Notes: generated from the letters alone by a model not told the origin. DNA of 64,000 bases from Bathymodiolus brooksi (GCA_963680875.1 OY804588.1:56432369-56496368); one strand, 5' to 3'. Positions 32,695 through 45,640 are shown, counted from the first letter of the stretch. Translations and numbers: made by a program.

Positions 32695-33235
32695 CAGCTT
32701 TACGGTGCTAAGCCAATCAATAAACTTATTAGAACATGACTTTTAATATAAAGAAAAAATAAGTTTGTAGTGGGCATGAATGTTCACAATCCCTCGGAAT
32801 ATACATTTATTAACCTTATCTTACTAAAAGTAGATGATAAATACCCAGCAGACAACAGCTATTTTTTGATTGGATTCTTGTTCGTAAATTCGACCAATCA
32901 AAGTCGAACATTCATTCACACTTCGGTTAGCTGCATTGTTGACATAAAAATATAAATGGAAGCAGAAAGTGGAGGATTCTGATTCAGTGCCGTCCGAACG
33001 CATGGACACGCTGGGCAGTTGCCCGGGTGCCCCACGAGCACAAAGGCCCCATGATGATATTCTTCGTATTTTGTCAAACCAAACCAAACCAAACCATCAC
33101 TATTTCAACTTTCGTTTCATAATGGATATTCTATTTAGGGTGACCTATCTCTAAATTTATTGTAAAGCGACATTTACATCTTGTATTAAGACTTTTATTC
33201 CACCGGCTGTCCCTCTCCCCCCTCCCATGATTACA
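32695..33235. other. No gene seen
   Basis: Contains a (ccaaa)n run at about 33075-33100 and a GC-richer phrase (gggcagttgcccgggtgccc). No gene. Confidence 0.45.
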
Positions 33236-33237
33236 AA

Positions 33238-33905
33238 TTACAAATAGAAGCAGCACGTAATGTTACTGTGTTAACTGAATATTCGAGTAGGGATTCTTTA
33301 TATCGAGAAACAGAATGGGGAAAATTATCCAGTAGATGGAACGCAGACAGTTATGCTTAATGTATCACATGTACCATGGACACGCCCCCATCTTATCTGT
33401 GTGGTTTATTACCCCCTCTGGTTCGTGATATATCATGTTACCAACTATCCTGTTCGAAACAGAAATGACTACAATGTTCCAAGATGTCGCTTATCGTTAT
33501 ATCAATCTCTGTTCATCCCGTCTGTCATAAATCTTTGGAACAGTCTAGACAACGAAACCAGAAATACCAGAACATTTGATACGTTTAAAATCAACCTTAA
33601 GAGAAAAATTGTACTGTCTAAAATTCCAGGAAATTTCTTAGTTTGGGATAGAAGATCCAATAATTGATATACAAGCTTACGTCGTAATTATAGCTCGCTA
33701 AAGTATTATCTGTTTCGATCTAGTATAATAACATATTCGAGATGTGTTTGTGGATTTATCAAGGAAGACTCTTTCCACTTTCTATTGAAATGCCGCTTAT
33801 ATAGCGAACAGAGGACAGTTCTCGATAATTTGTTACACCACCATAATTTTCGGAGAGATATTAGAACTGTATTATTTGGAGACTTTCAAAAGGACCAGAC
33901 TCGAA
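33238..33905 (+). pseudogene. LINE reverse-transcriptase C-terminal region, decayed
   Basis: A first frame gives QIEAARNVTVLTEYSS and DSLYRETEWGKLSSRWN. A second (33353-33666) gives FIPSVINLWNSLDNETRN and TFDTFKINLKRKI. After a stop a third run gives YLFRSSIITYSRCVCGF, KEDSFHFLLKCRLYSEQR and DIRTVLFGD. Together these are the thumb and Cys/His end of a CR1/jockey-like ORF2. It is cut off at the right by the 33934 transposon. Confidence 0.8.
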
Positions 33906-33933
33906 ATATATTGTTTCCAAAAGCAGTACAGAC

Positions 33934-35457
33934 CAGGGGCGGATCCAGGATTTCAAGTTAGGGGAGGCGCACTTTTTTTTTGGAGGGGAGGGGTATTTCA
34001 TGTGAAAATTCACGATTTTACGCCAAAAAAGCAGATTACAGAATCTCCCTCCTACCCCTATCCCCCAATTCTAAAAATAAAACCGTGGTGAGCAAACTAC
34101 AGTGTATTTCAATTTGTAGTTTAAGTTTCACTTCAATCCATTGAGTGGTTATTTAGGAGTTGCGGGTTGCAGAATCATCCTCCTACCCCCTCCACCCCGC
34201 CTTCAATGAAAAATCTAAAAACCATTGTGCACAACTACAATGTATTTCAAGTACATTATATAGCTTAACGTCAATCAATTGCGTGGTTACAGTCAGGGGA
34301 GTTGCAGATTGCAGACATCTTACAGAGGGACAGACGGATGGACGGACGGACATCAAGTGTTTGAGCAACGGGCGTAAATACCTCATTGCACTAAAAGATC
34401 AAACAAAAAAAATGTATCAAAGTTCTCGAGAAATATGTTTACGGAAATCAGGTGTGAGATATGCATAAACCATTTTGTCGAGATTATTTTCACACTTTCA
34501 TGTGCAGTTGTAGATATTAATTTATTACAAATAAATTGTAGTCACATTTTTTTTGTTAAAAATGTGTAAACGAATTGTACATCCATTCATTGGTAGATAT
34601 AAATAATATAAACGTACCCGGACAACGGATTTGTTCACACTTTCTTCTGCAGATACCTCGGGCAGATGCAGAGATTGTTACAAATTAATTGCCGCTAATT
34701 TTTTTTTTTATTAATATGTTACTTTTGTATTTTAATGTACAATATACCAACGCGTATTTTTACTGATCTTTACTTGAAAAGTAAAAGGCAACATTTTCGG
34801 GTATTTGTATACAAATCAAACTTATATTTTTTTTTTCATATGAAATTGCAGAATTTCGAATTCAAGAACTATTTGAACCATTATTTAAAGAGAAGTGACC
34901 ATTTTCTTGGGACACTCAAGTTTCTACACACTGTCTCAGTTTCATCATCTGATTCTCTCGTTATATGTTTTCGTTGTATGTTTTATAAATGAGATCAATT
35001 GTTAAATTAATTATTCGAAGTATTGATTGAATTTACTTTGTAGTTTACCTTTGACTTTTCTCGTCTCGTCGAGGAATCAGAAATGTATCCAATCTTGCTT
35101 GTTTTCTTGGCCTAGAATTTTCGGCCATTTTATAATTTCTAAATAGCACGTGTACATGTAATTGTAAAATTGACTGCAGAAATAATGTTTAATTAGCGTG
35201 AGAAAATAGTTGATGTCTGGTACCTCGGAACCAATCAGAATTGAATAATCTTTGAACTACTGACGGCGAATACATATATGAATCAGCGAACACATCCAAC
35301 GTGTATTTACAATGTGTAAGAATATTTTACTACAGGTCACGAGTTAACCATTCATGAAAAGTTATTTATTGAACTGCTTAATTAACTTTGTATAACATAT
35401 GCTATGCGAATTTTAGGGGGCGCACGCCCCGCACGCCCCCCTCTAAATCCGCCACTG
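33934..35457 (+). mobile_element. CAGGGGCGGATCC-family element, 1524 bp, mismatched flanks
   Basis: Left end CAGGGGCGGATCCAGGATTT and right end AAATCCGCCACTG, with a body nearly identical to 13369-14889. Its flanks are CAGAC and GCATA, so there is no target duplication. The right edge coincides with the start of duplicated segment B. Confidence 0.88.
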
Positions 35458-35782
35458 GCATATAATGCAAGGGAAGTAACACCAGTCCCCCTATAGCTAC
35501 CTTACGGCTATATATAGCTACATGGGATAACCCCAAATAATACATTTCTATGACGTTATTACAAATCAGACGGACCATAGGTGAACATTCGTTTTATTTT
35601 TGTTAATTGTTGTCTTATTTGGCTTTCTAAACATTAAAAGTGTAAACTTATAAAATGAAAACATTTTTGCAGATGGAAATGTATTATGTAAGAGAATATT
35701 TTAAGAATCTAAGGTTGGAGTGTATTCTCCATTGCGTAAAGGCGGGGATAGTGTGAAAATTTATCATGCGATTGGGTCTATA

Positions 35783-36236
35783 GGAGAATACCACTAAAGA
35801 ATTCTCCATAGACTTCTATGTTAAATAAAAAAATAATTAAGGTTTCATACAGGATTCATCTTAAGTTTAATCTAAGTGACACTCATATCTCATGGAAGGG
35901 GTACCTAATTGGAAGCTTAACTCCGAAAATTAACATGTATTTAATAGCATATAAGAAAAAACAGACAGTCCGAAGATGTCTACCGTCAAAAATCCTACTT
36001 TCACTTTCGATTTAACACAAATTCAGGTGGTTTCTTTCCAATGCAATCAATTTTCTATTTAAAACCACAAGGACATCAAATATGGGATTAATATTATCCT
36101 GAAATATGTAGGTTTCTGCTGACATTCAGTATTTTGCAGTATCTAATTAGGTTTATATTTTATCCAACAATGTAGGAATCCATTTTGTGTTTACGTACTA
36201 CTTTCGACTGTTACCCATGTTTAGTGGCAATACACC
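35783..36236. mobile_element. 454-bp MITE private to copy B, TA/TATA target duplication
   Basis: The ends ggagaataccactaaa and tttagtggcaatacacc form imperfect inverted repeats. TATA flanks both sides (35779-35782, 36237-36240), and C and D keep the uninterrupted 'gggtctataatgg'. No coding frame is convincing. Confidence 0.82.
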
Positions 36237-36715
36237 TATAACGGAACCGATCAGCTCAGATGTAATTTATTGGTGCTATATTTGTATAATTTTAAAATAT
36301 TGAAACTATATTAAAGGATTGGCCAAAAAGCATACTTACGTGTACAGTCATAGGAAACAAATACTTAGTAATTTAATCTTGTTATGCATTTTTTTTTATT
36401 CCCATCTCGACTCTTCCACTCCCCTTTTTTTTACAGTTTAAAATAGAAAGTGTCTAAAACATATATTTTGAAACATTTTGATACCAGACAGAAATGCTAT
36501 TTTACTGTCAATTATTTATCTCATAAATTTAATACGTAATGTTTTTATATGGATGTAAATACACAGAGTTCCGGATCGGAAAGTGTATTTCTGTCATTGC
36601 AAAAATACATTCCTACTGGAATTTAAAATCTATAATCTATATTGTTGAAACTTGTAATCGTCTTTCGATGTTACTAATATTTCATTACATCGGGAACATA
36701 TAAGGTTATTACGTT

Positions 36716-36935
36716 AATGGTGTTTAACGCCACTTTCAACAATATTTCAGTTATATCGTGGCAGTCAGTTTTATTGGTGGAGAAAACCGGAGAAAACCAC
36801 CGATATGTCGTAACTTTATTACATAATGTTGTATCGAGTACACATCGCCTGGGTGTGATTCGAACTCACAACTTTAGCGGTGATAGGCACTGATTGTACA
36901 GGTAGTTGTAAGTCCAACAACCATACGAACACGAC
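36716..36935 (-). repeat. SINE-1, near full length, reversed
   Basis: It is the mirror of 6378-6603: ggtgtttaacgccactttca to ggtagttgtaagtccaacaa. Confidence 0.88.
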
Positions 36936-37343
36936 CAGGGCCGGGTCATGAGCTTTTGTGACCTCGAGGCTAACGCAATTGTTCCACCCCCCCTCCCCTC
37001 AGACGAAGCTACACCATAAACCACCTGCACCAGTCTTGAATATTTTTTACTCGTGACATAGCTTGAAGTAAATTTATTGCAAATTCTTTCTTTAAATAAA
37101 CTAGAATAGTGATTTGAAAGTATTTTAGCAGGATCTTGAGGTGCCCTAGGCTGCAGTCTATAGGGTAATCTGGTCCAGATCACGGCCCCTCAGTATCATG
37201 ATATATAAATACATGAAAACATACAGAATGCTGCAAATTATTATGAAAACTTAATTTCCTATCAGCAATCATTCGAGTGTACAAAATAAATAATTATATG
37301 GAGTATTGCTCTTGGACGCCACTTTCAACAATATTACAGTTAC

Positions 37344-37498
37344 CACGGCCGTAGGACGGGTCTGAATAAAGTGAGGCAAAGGAGGTGAATTTAGACAAAT
37401 TTTGAAAAAAAAAGATTTTATTTGCTTTCAAAAGGTTACACTTGCCGTTTCAAAAGTGAGGCATTTGCCTCATTTGCCTCCATTGCGCTACGGCCATG
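37344..37498. mobile_element. 155-bp MITE, copy B, GTTAC target duplication
   Basis: It is the mirror of 5809-5962, flanked by GTTAC at 37339-37343 and 37499-37503. Its better-preserved left end (cacggccgtaggacgg) shows the inverted ends clearly. Confidence 0.85.
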
Positions 37499-38167
37499 GT
37501 TACGTGTTTATCGTATTGGTAAGTTTTTGTTAAAACTTAGACCCATGGAGAAAACCATCGACCTGACGCAAATAATGATCACACTTTATTACTGTAATTT
37601 ACATGAACTTGTATCGAGTACACCTTGCTACCTACAGGTGAGAATCAAACTCACAACATTACCAATGATGAGCATAATTACATGTCTAGTTATCGTGAGC
37701 GAGGGGATTTTTGGTAAGCGCTAAGCAAAGTTTGAAGATTCCAAGGGGTCGCAGATCGAAGAGGAGCAATCAATAGATGAGAGGTGGTTGTTCGTTTTGT
37801 TGATATTGGTAGAATTGATGACCATCACTGTTTAAGACATTCTTTTCATAATACAATAGCCAAAATAAAATGGATAAAAGAACAAGTAGTGATATACAAT
37901 ACACTACATAGCAAATTAAAGATTGTTAAACATGAACCCCACAATAAACGTAGGTGCACTCAGATGCTGTGAAGGTGAGCCATGTTTCAGCTATGTCATG
38001 GCAAGATCATGTACCTAACTTGAACACGCTTGGTTGGATTTTCATAGTACAATCCCACAAACTGACATGTCTCTCAACTCGACACATTATCCCGACTCCA
38101 AGCAAGGAAGCTTGTTGCTCTTACTACGTAAAATCTCTATATATTTAAATGCAAGCTATTACTTTAT

Positions 38168-40272
38168 CACTGTCGTCAAAGAGCTCCGATCGAAAATATT
38201 TGGTCAACATCCGGGATATTTTAAAGCGGTATTTTTAAAGAAGACACAGATAATTATCGTAAGTATTTATGAATATACTGTGTATATAATATTTTGAATT
38301 GTGATGCTCTCTGATTGTTATTATTATTAATTTAATTTTTTGTCCAAATATCATTTATTTTTGCAGTGTAAAATTAGATTTTTCTATAAGTTATAAGGAA
38401 TCCGGCATCAAAATCATTACAATCAACTGAAATATCGCTATATCTTGCATTTGCGAATGAATTAAATGATAGCAAATAAGAAAAAAATATTGATGAATGA
38501 TTGATTTTACTTAGAAATATTATTTTGTTGAGGAAAAGTCAATTAGTAACTAGTTATACCCTAAAACATGATCTCAACACATGTTTTTGAAATTCGGCTT
38601 GGTCAAAATGTAAACATGTATACAAACCGGTTGTGTCATTTATAAGAAACCGGGTTTGTCAGTATGTAAATACCACTGATCTTATTGTTATTGAGCATTA
38701 TATTGCAATTTAACAATAGTTATGATTTGGAAATATCTCAAAAGCGATAAATACTGATCCATTGTATGAATATTCGCTATGGCTGCTAATTTCAGCTACT
38801 TTGTATAATACAAAATCGTTATTTCTATGTTAAATTGCTGCTGTCGCGAACACTTGATTTTTTTATGCTTTTTGTGGCACAGGCATCACTTTAAGTCGCA
38901 TCAATTGAGTAGTGGGAGATTCTTTTTATAACACAATATTTTAATTGTATACTCGTTGATAACGAAGTAAGTCACTCTGTGGAAATAACTTCGTGGATAC
39001 GATATCTAAATTTCTTCATAGTATAATGTTTACATTAACATTACAAATAAATCCCAAAGAAACTGTCAAATTGTCTAAAAAGAGCAGAAACAAGCGTTGT
39101 TCTTATCATTTTTGATTGTGTCCTCTGTGAAGTCCGCGCTTATAGGTTTAAGCTTATAAGCATACATGCTGTTACAGTTTCTTACCGTCGCTCAACAGGA
39201 ATCATGTCCCAGAAAAGATATCTTGGTCAGAAACAAAATACAAATGTATAACTAAAAATATCCGGGCAATACAATGTGACTACTCGAATAGAACAAGTGA
39301 AGGATAAAAAAAACATTAAGTGGGCAGCGAAGAAATACTATTAAAACATCTTATGTTTCAATCTTGCGATTACCTTCATTTTGTTTGTATCAGCTTCAGA
39401 TAATTTGATTGCTACATTTATATTATATTGTGAACTCCATACAGATGTTTGTGTATCCTTACATTCAACATTCACTTACTAGTATCTGCTATATATTAAA
39501 TTTACTTTACAGATGAAAGCCGTTGAGGAGTCGTTTTGTATTTCTTTCCTTTAATGTTATACAAAACATCCACATGTAAAATATTTTGACTATGTGCTGG
39601 GGTTTTTTTCCACAACTTTTATTCATTTAAGACAAGTTTCTTTTTTTTTTTTTTTTTTTTATCAATTTGCAAGTCGAACATACCATTGACAAGTGTTATA
39701 ATGAACCTTAAATAAATTACAAAAAGGAAACATAATTGTGATATTGAGCTGTTTTCGCTATTCTTTCCATTTTTTACATAGACAAAACCGGTTCTACTGA
39801 AGCACAATTTTGGGACTTAACCGGAAAGTAGTGGCTGACAGAGCCCGAACGAATGTACGTAAATAAGCATTGTGTTTTTCACTGTAGTAAGTCTAAAACT
39901 ATTCATGGTGGCACGCCAGTGCAAACTATCACGTATATAAGCATTACAAAGGGTTTGTGTACTTTAATTACACATATAGACTACTTTTTATAGCTTTATT
40001 TGATGATTCCAATCTCATTATTAGCATTTTTCATTGTTTATGTCCATCATTTTATCTATATCTGAGTAATCTATTAAGTTAACCACAGAAACATATAGGT
40101 AAAAACAAACAAAAATAATCGACCGATAACGACATCTTCTGGATTCAAGATATAATAATACTATGTGATCATAATACTTGCTTTTTGTCGTCCCCTGTAT
40201 GTCAAACATGCCTAATTGACTTGTACCGGAAGATGACAGAACATTTTCGACCGGAGCTCTTTGACGACAGTA
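38168..40272. mobile_element. 2.1-kb TIR transposon, copy B, TTTAT target duplication
   Basis: Starts CACTGTCGTCAAAGAGCTCC and ends GAGCTCTTTGACGACAGTA, flanked by TTTAT at 38163-38167 and 40273-40277. It is the mirror of 3041-5140 at the orthologous site. It includes a 15+ T-run near 39642-39660. Confidence 0.88.
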
Positions 40273-40281
40273 TTTATGTGA

Positions 40282-40410
40282 TCAAGCTTATCAGTGACTT
40301 GCGACAGGTCGGTGGTTTTCTCCTAGTACTCCGGTTTCCTCCACCAATAAAACTTGCCGCCACGATGTAACTGAATTGTTGTTGAAAGTGGCGTTAAACA
40401 CCATAACCCT
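40282..40410 (+). repeat. SINE-1 fragment
   Basis: Mirror of 2908-3035: cagtgacttgcgacaggtcg to gcgttaaacaccataaccct, ending in two CCCTAA units. Confidence 0.85.
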
Positions 40411-40934
40411 AACCCTACAACTCAAGAACCTGCGAATTTACAATTTAATACGTAAACATATATCGTTGTGCCCGACTGTTAAGATTTAAGATTTATTTCT
40501 CATTCATCAAAATTTTCAATGCCATTTTTAAAGATCGATTTGGTGTTGTAACGTTCTCAGCCGGAAACTTTGAGCCGTAATGAAAGCGGGAGGTTTGGCG
40601 CTTTAAAATCTGATTCAACCCACCATTTCTTTAGAAATGCCTATACCAAGTCAGGGTCATTACGGTTTTCACAGTTTTCCGGCTGTTGACTGATTTTGTC
40701 TGTTTATATAATTATGAGTATTGACTTTCCCTTTGTAAGATTGTTCGGAGTTCGGTAATTTTGTTATTACCCTTATTCTCATTAAGGTTTAGCGGAACTC
40801 TTTACTTATTATATATAATAAACACACATCATTGAATAGAATAGACCATAGACATGTTATTATTGAACAAACAACAAGATCTATAAAACGGAGTATGTCT
40901 GAATACCGGTATAAGTAATCAATATACAATAATT

Positions 40935-41062
40935 ATGGCCTTCATCTGAGGTAGACATTCAGATTTGTCAACTCAAAGAGAGGTTGTCTAACCGAGCGCT
41001 CTCGTGGAAAACAACTTGTCTAGGGTTAACAAATTTGTATATCTACCTTAGATGAAGGCCAT
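40935..41062. repeat. Foldback element, copy B
   Basis: Mirror of 2250-2377, with the same arms (atggccttcatctgaggtag; ctaccttagatgaaggccat). Confidence 0.8.
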
Positions 41063-41789
41063 GCTGTTTTAATTACTTTTTTCCACAGTAACAAAACATA
41101 TCTTGTATGAATCAACCCATTTACTGGACAATACAACACCCCTAGAGCCTGCAGCTCATATTTTTTCGCATCATTTCTATGCCTATAGGCTATGACATCA
41201 ACCACAACACACATTACCAGTCTGACGTTCACTTCCACATTTATTTTTAAATAGCAGGCTAATACTATAACTTTGTTTTTTTCATCTAATATCTAATACC
41301 ACTCTACCTAGCGATTCTGAATGCTTCCCCCACTGTCTATTTAGCAGGCGAGACGGCCATTGTTGAAGCTTTGCAGACGACTTATGCAGTTGTCTCCCTT
41401 GCGGGGGGAAATGGAATTGTCAATTTGTTTAAAAAAACAAAAAAAACCCACTTCGTTTGTTTTCATCCAAAGAGGATATTTTAAATAAATGTAAGAAAAA
41501 TGATAATAAGCTTTACCATTTTATTCTACAAAAATAAAAAAAAAATCATATAAAAGTCTATGTACAAACAATGTATTAGGTTAACGTCCTCTATTTCTCA
41601 TACACGCCTGATCAACTCTACATCGGCATTTTCCAGGAACTTTACGTTCACATATCCCTGCGCATCCAGCACACGTTGGTTTAAAAGCAGCTTTTACTCC
41701 TTTCCAGATTCACTTAAGTCGACCTTCTGCTAATGGCGGACTATTTGAACACAATTGCTGAAAGACAAAATATTTTATATAACAAGGAT

Positions 41790-42125
41790 AATGAGCAATT
41801 GTTCAGCTATATCATGGAGAGAACAACTTATATTCGATGAAATTATGGAGTGTTGTGTACTAATCCAACACCTTTACTTTGGCTTTGATAGTGCTAGATC
41901 ACTGAAACAACAGTCCGCGGGTAAACATGTCGTCCCATCTGGTCAAATTATCAGAATTCGAGCCAACAAGTCTTTGTTTTTGCTCCTTAATGTTGTAAGT
42001 TCAGCGGAGAAGCAACATACATGTATATCAATTTCATAGCCTTTGCTTTGACCTGACATGGGTTCAAACCCACGACCTACTACACTCGAGGCGATCACGC
42101 TAACCATTACGCCACCGATGTTGTT
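41790..42125 (-). repeat. SINE-2 in the copy B intron
   Basis: Mirror of 1120-1470; the head reads cgatcacgctaaccattacg on the plus strand. Confidence 0.85.
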
Positions 42126-42289
42126 CTGATATTTCATGACATTGCAACATGAATAACAATATATATACATTGTTGTGTACAGAGGCTCACTTTTGGTCCT
42201 GTTTCTAAATAAATGTTATAATTGTCGACAATGTACAATATTGTCTATATATTCGAAGCTAGAAGTCACGACAAAAGATAGTCTCTGGT

Positions 42290-42425
42290 GAAACAACTCG
42301 ATACAACATTATGTTATAAAGTTTGTCAGTAACTTGCTGTAGGTTAGTGGTTTTCTCCGGGTACTCCACCAATAAAACTGATATAACTTAAATATTGCTG
42401 AAAGTGGCGTTAAACATCATAATCC
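42290..42425 (+). repeat. SINE-1 fragment in the copy B intron
   Basis: Mirror of 820-955: actcgatacaacattatgtt to gcgttaaacatcataatccc. Confidence 0.75.
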
Positions 42426-42589
42426 CTAACACTGACGAAACAAATATATTTAAGTTATACTTACAATGGCAATGAAGGTAAATATGAAGAAAGCCAACTT
42501 TATTTGTGTTGATTTCATTTTTTCTTGTCGTAGTATAACTTTGTCTTTGTATCTGCAAAAGAAATATAACAAATAATGTTAGTCGTCAT

Positions 42590-42945
42590 TTTTGTGAGCG
42601 ATAGCGAGTGAGCGATTGATTGTTGTCTAGCTCCAAGTCAGCAACACCTCAGCTACATCTTGGCGAGTACAAGTTACTTTTTGACGAGGTGATTATATCT
42701 GCATTGTAGAAGATCAACACACCGAGATGGGCTTTTAAAGTACTAGCTTACCAGGAGAACAGTGTCAACCCGCAAGTAGACGTGTTGTATCCTGATAACA
42801 TCGGACCAGTCTTTGCTTTCATTCCTTAATGATAAAAGCTTACCGGAAAAGCAGCAAATATATTTGAGGTTTTATTCGATCTGAAATAGAACCCACGATC
42901 GTTACCACTGGAGCATAGCCCATTAGCAATAACAACACCTTGGTT
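42590..42945 (-). repeat. SINE-2, old diverged copy
   Basis: Mirror of 320-655. Confidence 0.55.
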
Positions 42946-43104
42946 AATTATCTTGGATATAATGTACATTCCAACATAATAAAAAAATATGTGCATGCGT
43001 ATTGCATTTACTTACTTAATTAGTGGGTTTAGTTGTGAGTTCGATTCCCGCCCATGATGAAACGACCTCGATACAACTTCATGTGATAAGTTTGTTTTTT
43101 ATTG

Positions 43105-43200
43105 ACTTTCAATAAGTCGGTGATTTTCTCCGAATACTCCGGTTTGCCTCAACCAATACAACTGATCGCCAGCATATGACTGAAATATTGGTGAAACTGT
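43105..43200 (+). repeat. SINE-1 fragment (diverged)
   Basis: Mirror of 33-130 (aagtcggtgattttctccga, aaccaatacaactgatcgcc). Confidence 0.6.
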
Positions 43201-43202
43201 AA

Positions 43203-45345
43203 AACGTGAAGTGGATACGGGGGCCGGGACCTACGTTATTGGTATTATAATACTGTAACCAGGGGCGGATCCAGGATTTGGGATTAGGGGGGGCGTGCGG
43301 AGGAGAAGGATCTGGGGACCTCTTAAGGTCCCCAGCGGGTCCAGGGCAGAGCCCTAGTAGGGGGTCCAGGGGGACGAACCCCACCCCCGTAAGCTCTGGG
43401 GGTTTGAGGAATTACAGACATTTATTTGAACAATTTTGAACCAACCACACCATTTTTATCAGACCAAAAAAACTTTAATTTGAGTCTTAATTTTGTCGGA
43501 TAATTGTTAACAGTATGTTTTTGTCAGATTATAAGAACCTGAAGTAAAACTTTTTTTTTGAACAACCGTGACGTCGGACGCAGGGTGATGAAAAAACTTC
43601 GAATGATCCTTTGGACTAAGTGCATTAATTTCATAAATTAAGATAGGTCACCAAATTTTGTACAAAACTCCCGTTTGAAATTTCCGATTATCTTTTACGG
43701 AATAAAACTAATTGCGAAGTTTCGTTTTTCTAATTAAAAATCATTACTTTTAGTATGATGCTAACCTATCACAAATTTATGTGAGCGTAGGTCTAACTAA
43801 TACCCACAGCCCCTCGTATTTCCTCCATTCAGTGGAAGGACCTAAAAAAACACGGTGCATAAGTACAATGTATGTCATGTCTATTGTACAAGTTTCTCTT
43901 CAAACCATTCAGTGCATTATTGAGGAACCGCAGATTACAGAATCTCCCTCCTACCCCTAACCTCCAATTCTAAAAATAAAACCGTAGTGAGCAAACTACA
44001 TTGTATGTCAAATTTGTAGTTTAAGTTTCACTTCAATCCATTGAGTGGTTATTTAGGAGTTGCGGGTTGCAGAATCATCCTACTACCCCCTCCACCCGGC
44101 CTTCAATGCAAAATCTAAAAACCATTGTGCACAACTACAATGTATTTCAAGTACATTATATAGTTTAACGTCAATCAATTGCGTGGTTACAGTCAGGGGA
44201 GTTGCAGATTGCAGAAATCTTACAGACGGACGGACATCAAGTGTTTGAGCAACGAACGTAAAAACCTCATTACACTAAAAGATCAAACAAACAAAATGTA
44301 TCAAAGTTCTCGAGAAATATGCTTACCGAAATCAGGTGTGAGATATGCATAAACCATTTTGTCGAGATTATTTTCACACTTTCATGTGCAGTTGTAGATA
44401 TTAATTTATTACAAATAAATACCTCGGGCAGATGCAGAGATTGCTACAAATAAATTGCCGCTAATTTTTTTCTTTATTAATATGTTACTTTTGTATTTTA
44501 ATGTACAATATACCAACGCGTATTTTTACTGATCTTTACTTGAAAAGTAAAAGGCAACATTTTCGGGTATTTGTATACAAATCAAACTTATATATTTTTT
44601 TTCATATGAAATTGCAGAATTTCGAATTCAAGACCTATTTGAACCATTATTTAAAGAGAAGTGACCATTTTCTTGGGACACTCAAGTTTCTCCACACTAT
44701 CTCAGTTTCATCATCTGATTCTCTCGTCATAAGTTTTCGTTGTATGTTTTATAAATGAGATCAATTGTTAAATTAATTATTCGAAGTATTGATTGAATTT
44801 ACTTTTTTATTTAGTTTACCTTTGACTTTTCTCGTCTCGTCGAGAAATCAGAAATATATCCAATCTTGCTTGTTTTCTTGGCCTAGAATTTTCGTTCATT
44901 TTATAATTTCTAAATAGCACGTGTACATGTAGTTTTAAAATTGACTGAAGAAATAATGTTTAATTAGCGTGAGAAAATAGTTGATGTCTGGTACCTCTAA
45001 ACCAATCAGAATGGAATAATCTTTGAACTACTGACGGCGAATACATATATGAATCAGCGAACACACCCAACGTGTATTTACAATGTGTAAGAATATTTTA
45101 CTACAGGTCACGAGATAACCATTCATGAAAAAGTTATTTATTGAACTGCTTAATTAACGTTGTATAACATATGCTTTGCGAATTTAAGGGGGGCGCACGC
45201 CCCGCACGCCCCCCCTAAATCCGCCACTGGTAACACGTGAAGTGGATACGGGGGCCGGGACCTTCGTCATTGGTATTATAATACTGTAACACGTGTGAAG
45301 TGGATACGGGGGCCGGGACCTACGTCATTGGTATTATAATTGTGG
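43203..45345 (+). repeat. Tandem array, three units of about 58 bp, split by a transposon
   Basis: The unit reads acgtgaagtggatacggggg, ccgggacctacgtcattggt and attataatactgtaac. It occurs at 43203-43260, 45230-45287 and 45288-45345. The 1969-bp element sits between units one and two. The window's first bases are the same unit reversed. Confidence 0.9.
43261..45229 (+). mobile_element. CAGGGGCGGATCC-family element, 1969 bp, GTAAC target duplication
   Basis: Ends CAGGGGCGGATCCAGGATTT and AAATCCGCCACTG, flanked by GTAAC at 43256-43260 and 45230-45234. The third array unit shows the empty site (actgtaacacgtg). Its left part has about 500 bp absent from 13369-14889, including a ggggacc/ggtcccc hairpin near 43315. 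No transposase frame. Confidence 0.92.
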
Positions 45346-45387
45346 TCATAGGTTAAAGACTTTAACCGCTAGACCATACCTTCCGCT

Positions 45388-45640
45388 CAAATGATTTTAC
45401 AGTCGAACTATGTCTATGATGATTACATGTTAAGGGGCCCACCATTTCACTTGTCTCTGTCGCGCCAGACATTTTTATGACACAACACGTCAAAAATCAG
45501 ATTATTATTTTTTACACTACAAAAATTCTTCAAATTTTACAAACATTTCTTGTTGAAAAGTATAGGCTCAGATGATTTATTATTTTTTCTCATCTTTCAG
45601 GTCAATATACTCTTTTTTTCTATAAAATTTGGTAACACCA
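45388..45640 (+). repeat. Left arm of a 250-bp inverted repeat flanking segment C
   Basis: From tcaaatgattttacagtcga through ttaaggggcccaccattt and gtcgcgccagacatttttat to ctataaaatttggtaac. It is repeated in reverse at 49925-50190. Confidence 0.88.

Larger units (their letters stand above)
41581..42518 (-). pseudogene. Secreted cysteine-rich peptide, copy B, interrupted by a nonsense codon
   Basis: Exon 1 (42465-42518) and exon 2 (41581-41757) match copy A exon for exon, with the GTAAGT donor and CAG acceptor intact. Codon 16 of exon 2, Trp (TGG) in A and D, is TGA here (41710-41712), truncating the product just before the Lys/Trp helix. All six later cysteine codons are still present, so inactivation is recent, or the base is an error or polymorphism. 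The end has a single terminal unit, reading Asn-Arg-Gly-Arg-stop, without the 51-bp duplication of A and D. Confidence 0.82.
35458..43260 (-). repeat. Segmental duplication copy B (inverted relative to A and D)
   Basis: 36716-43257 is the reverse complement of copy A. 35458-36716 matches C (about 45632-46410) and D (54225-55035). Relative to the others it has a private 454-bp insertion, one foldback copy, the 2.1-kb element and the 154-bp MITE. It is bounded on both sides by directly repeated CAGGGGCGGATCC elements. Confidence 0.9.

Noticed and set aside
40395..40420. CCCTAACCCTA, telomere-like repeat
   Set aside because: It is the 3' end of SINE-1 copies (also at 2900, 6595 and 32680), only one or two units long.
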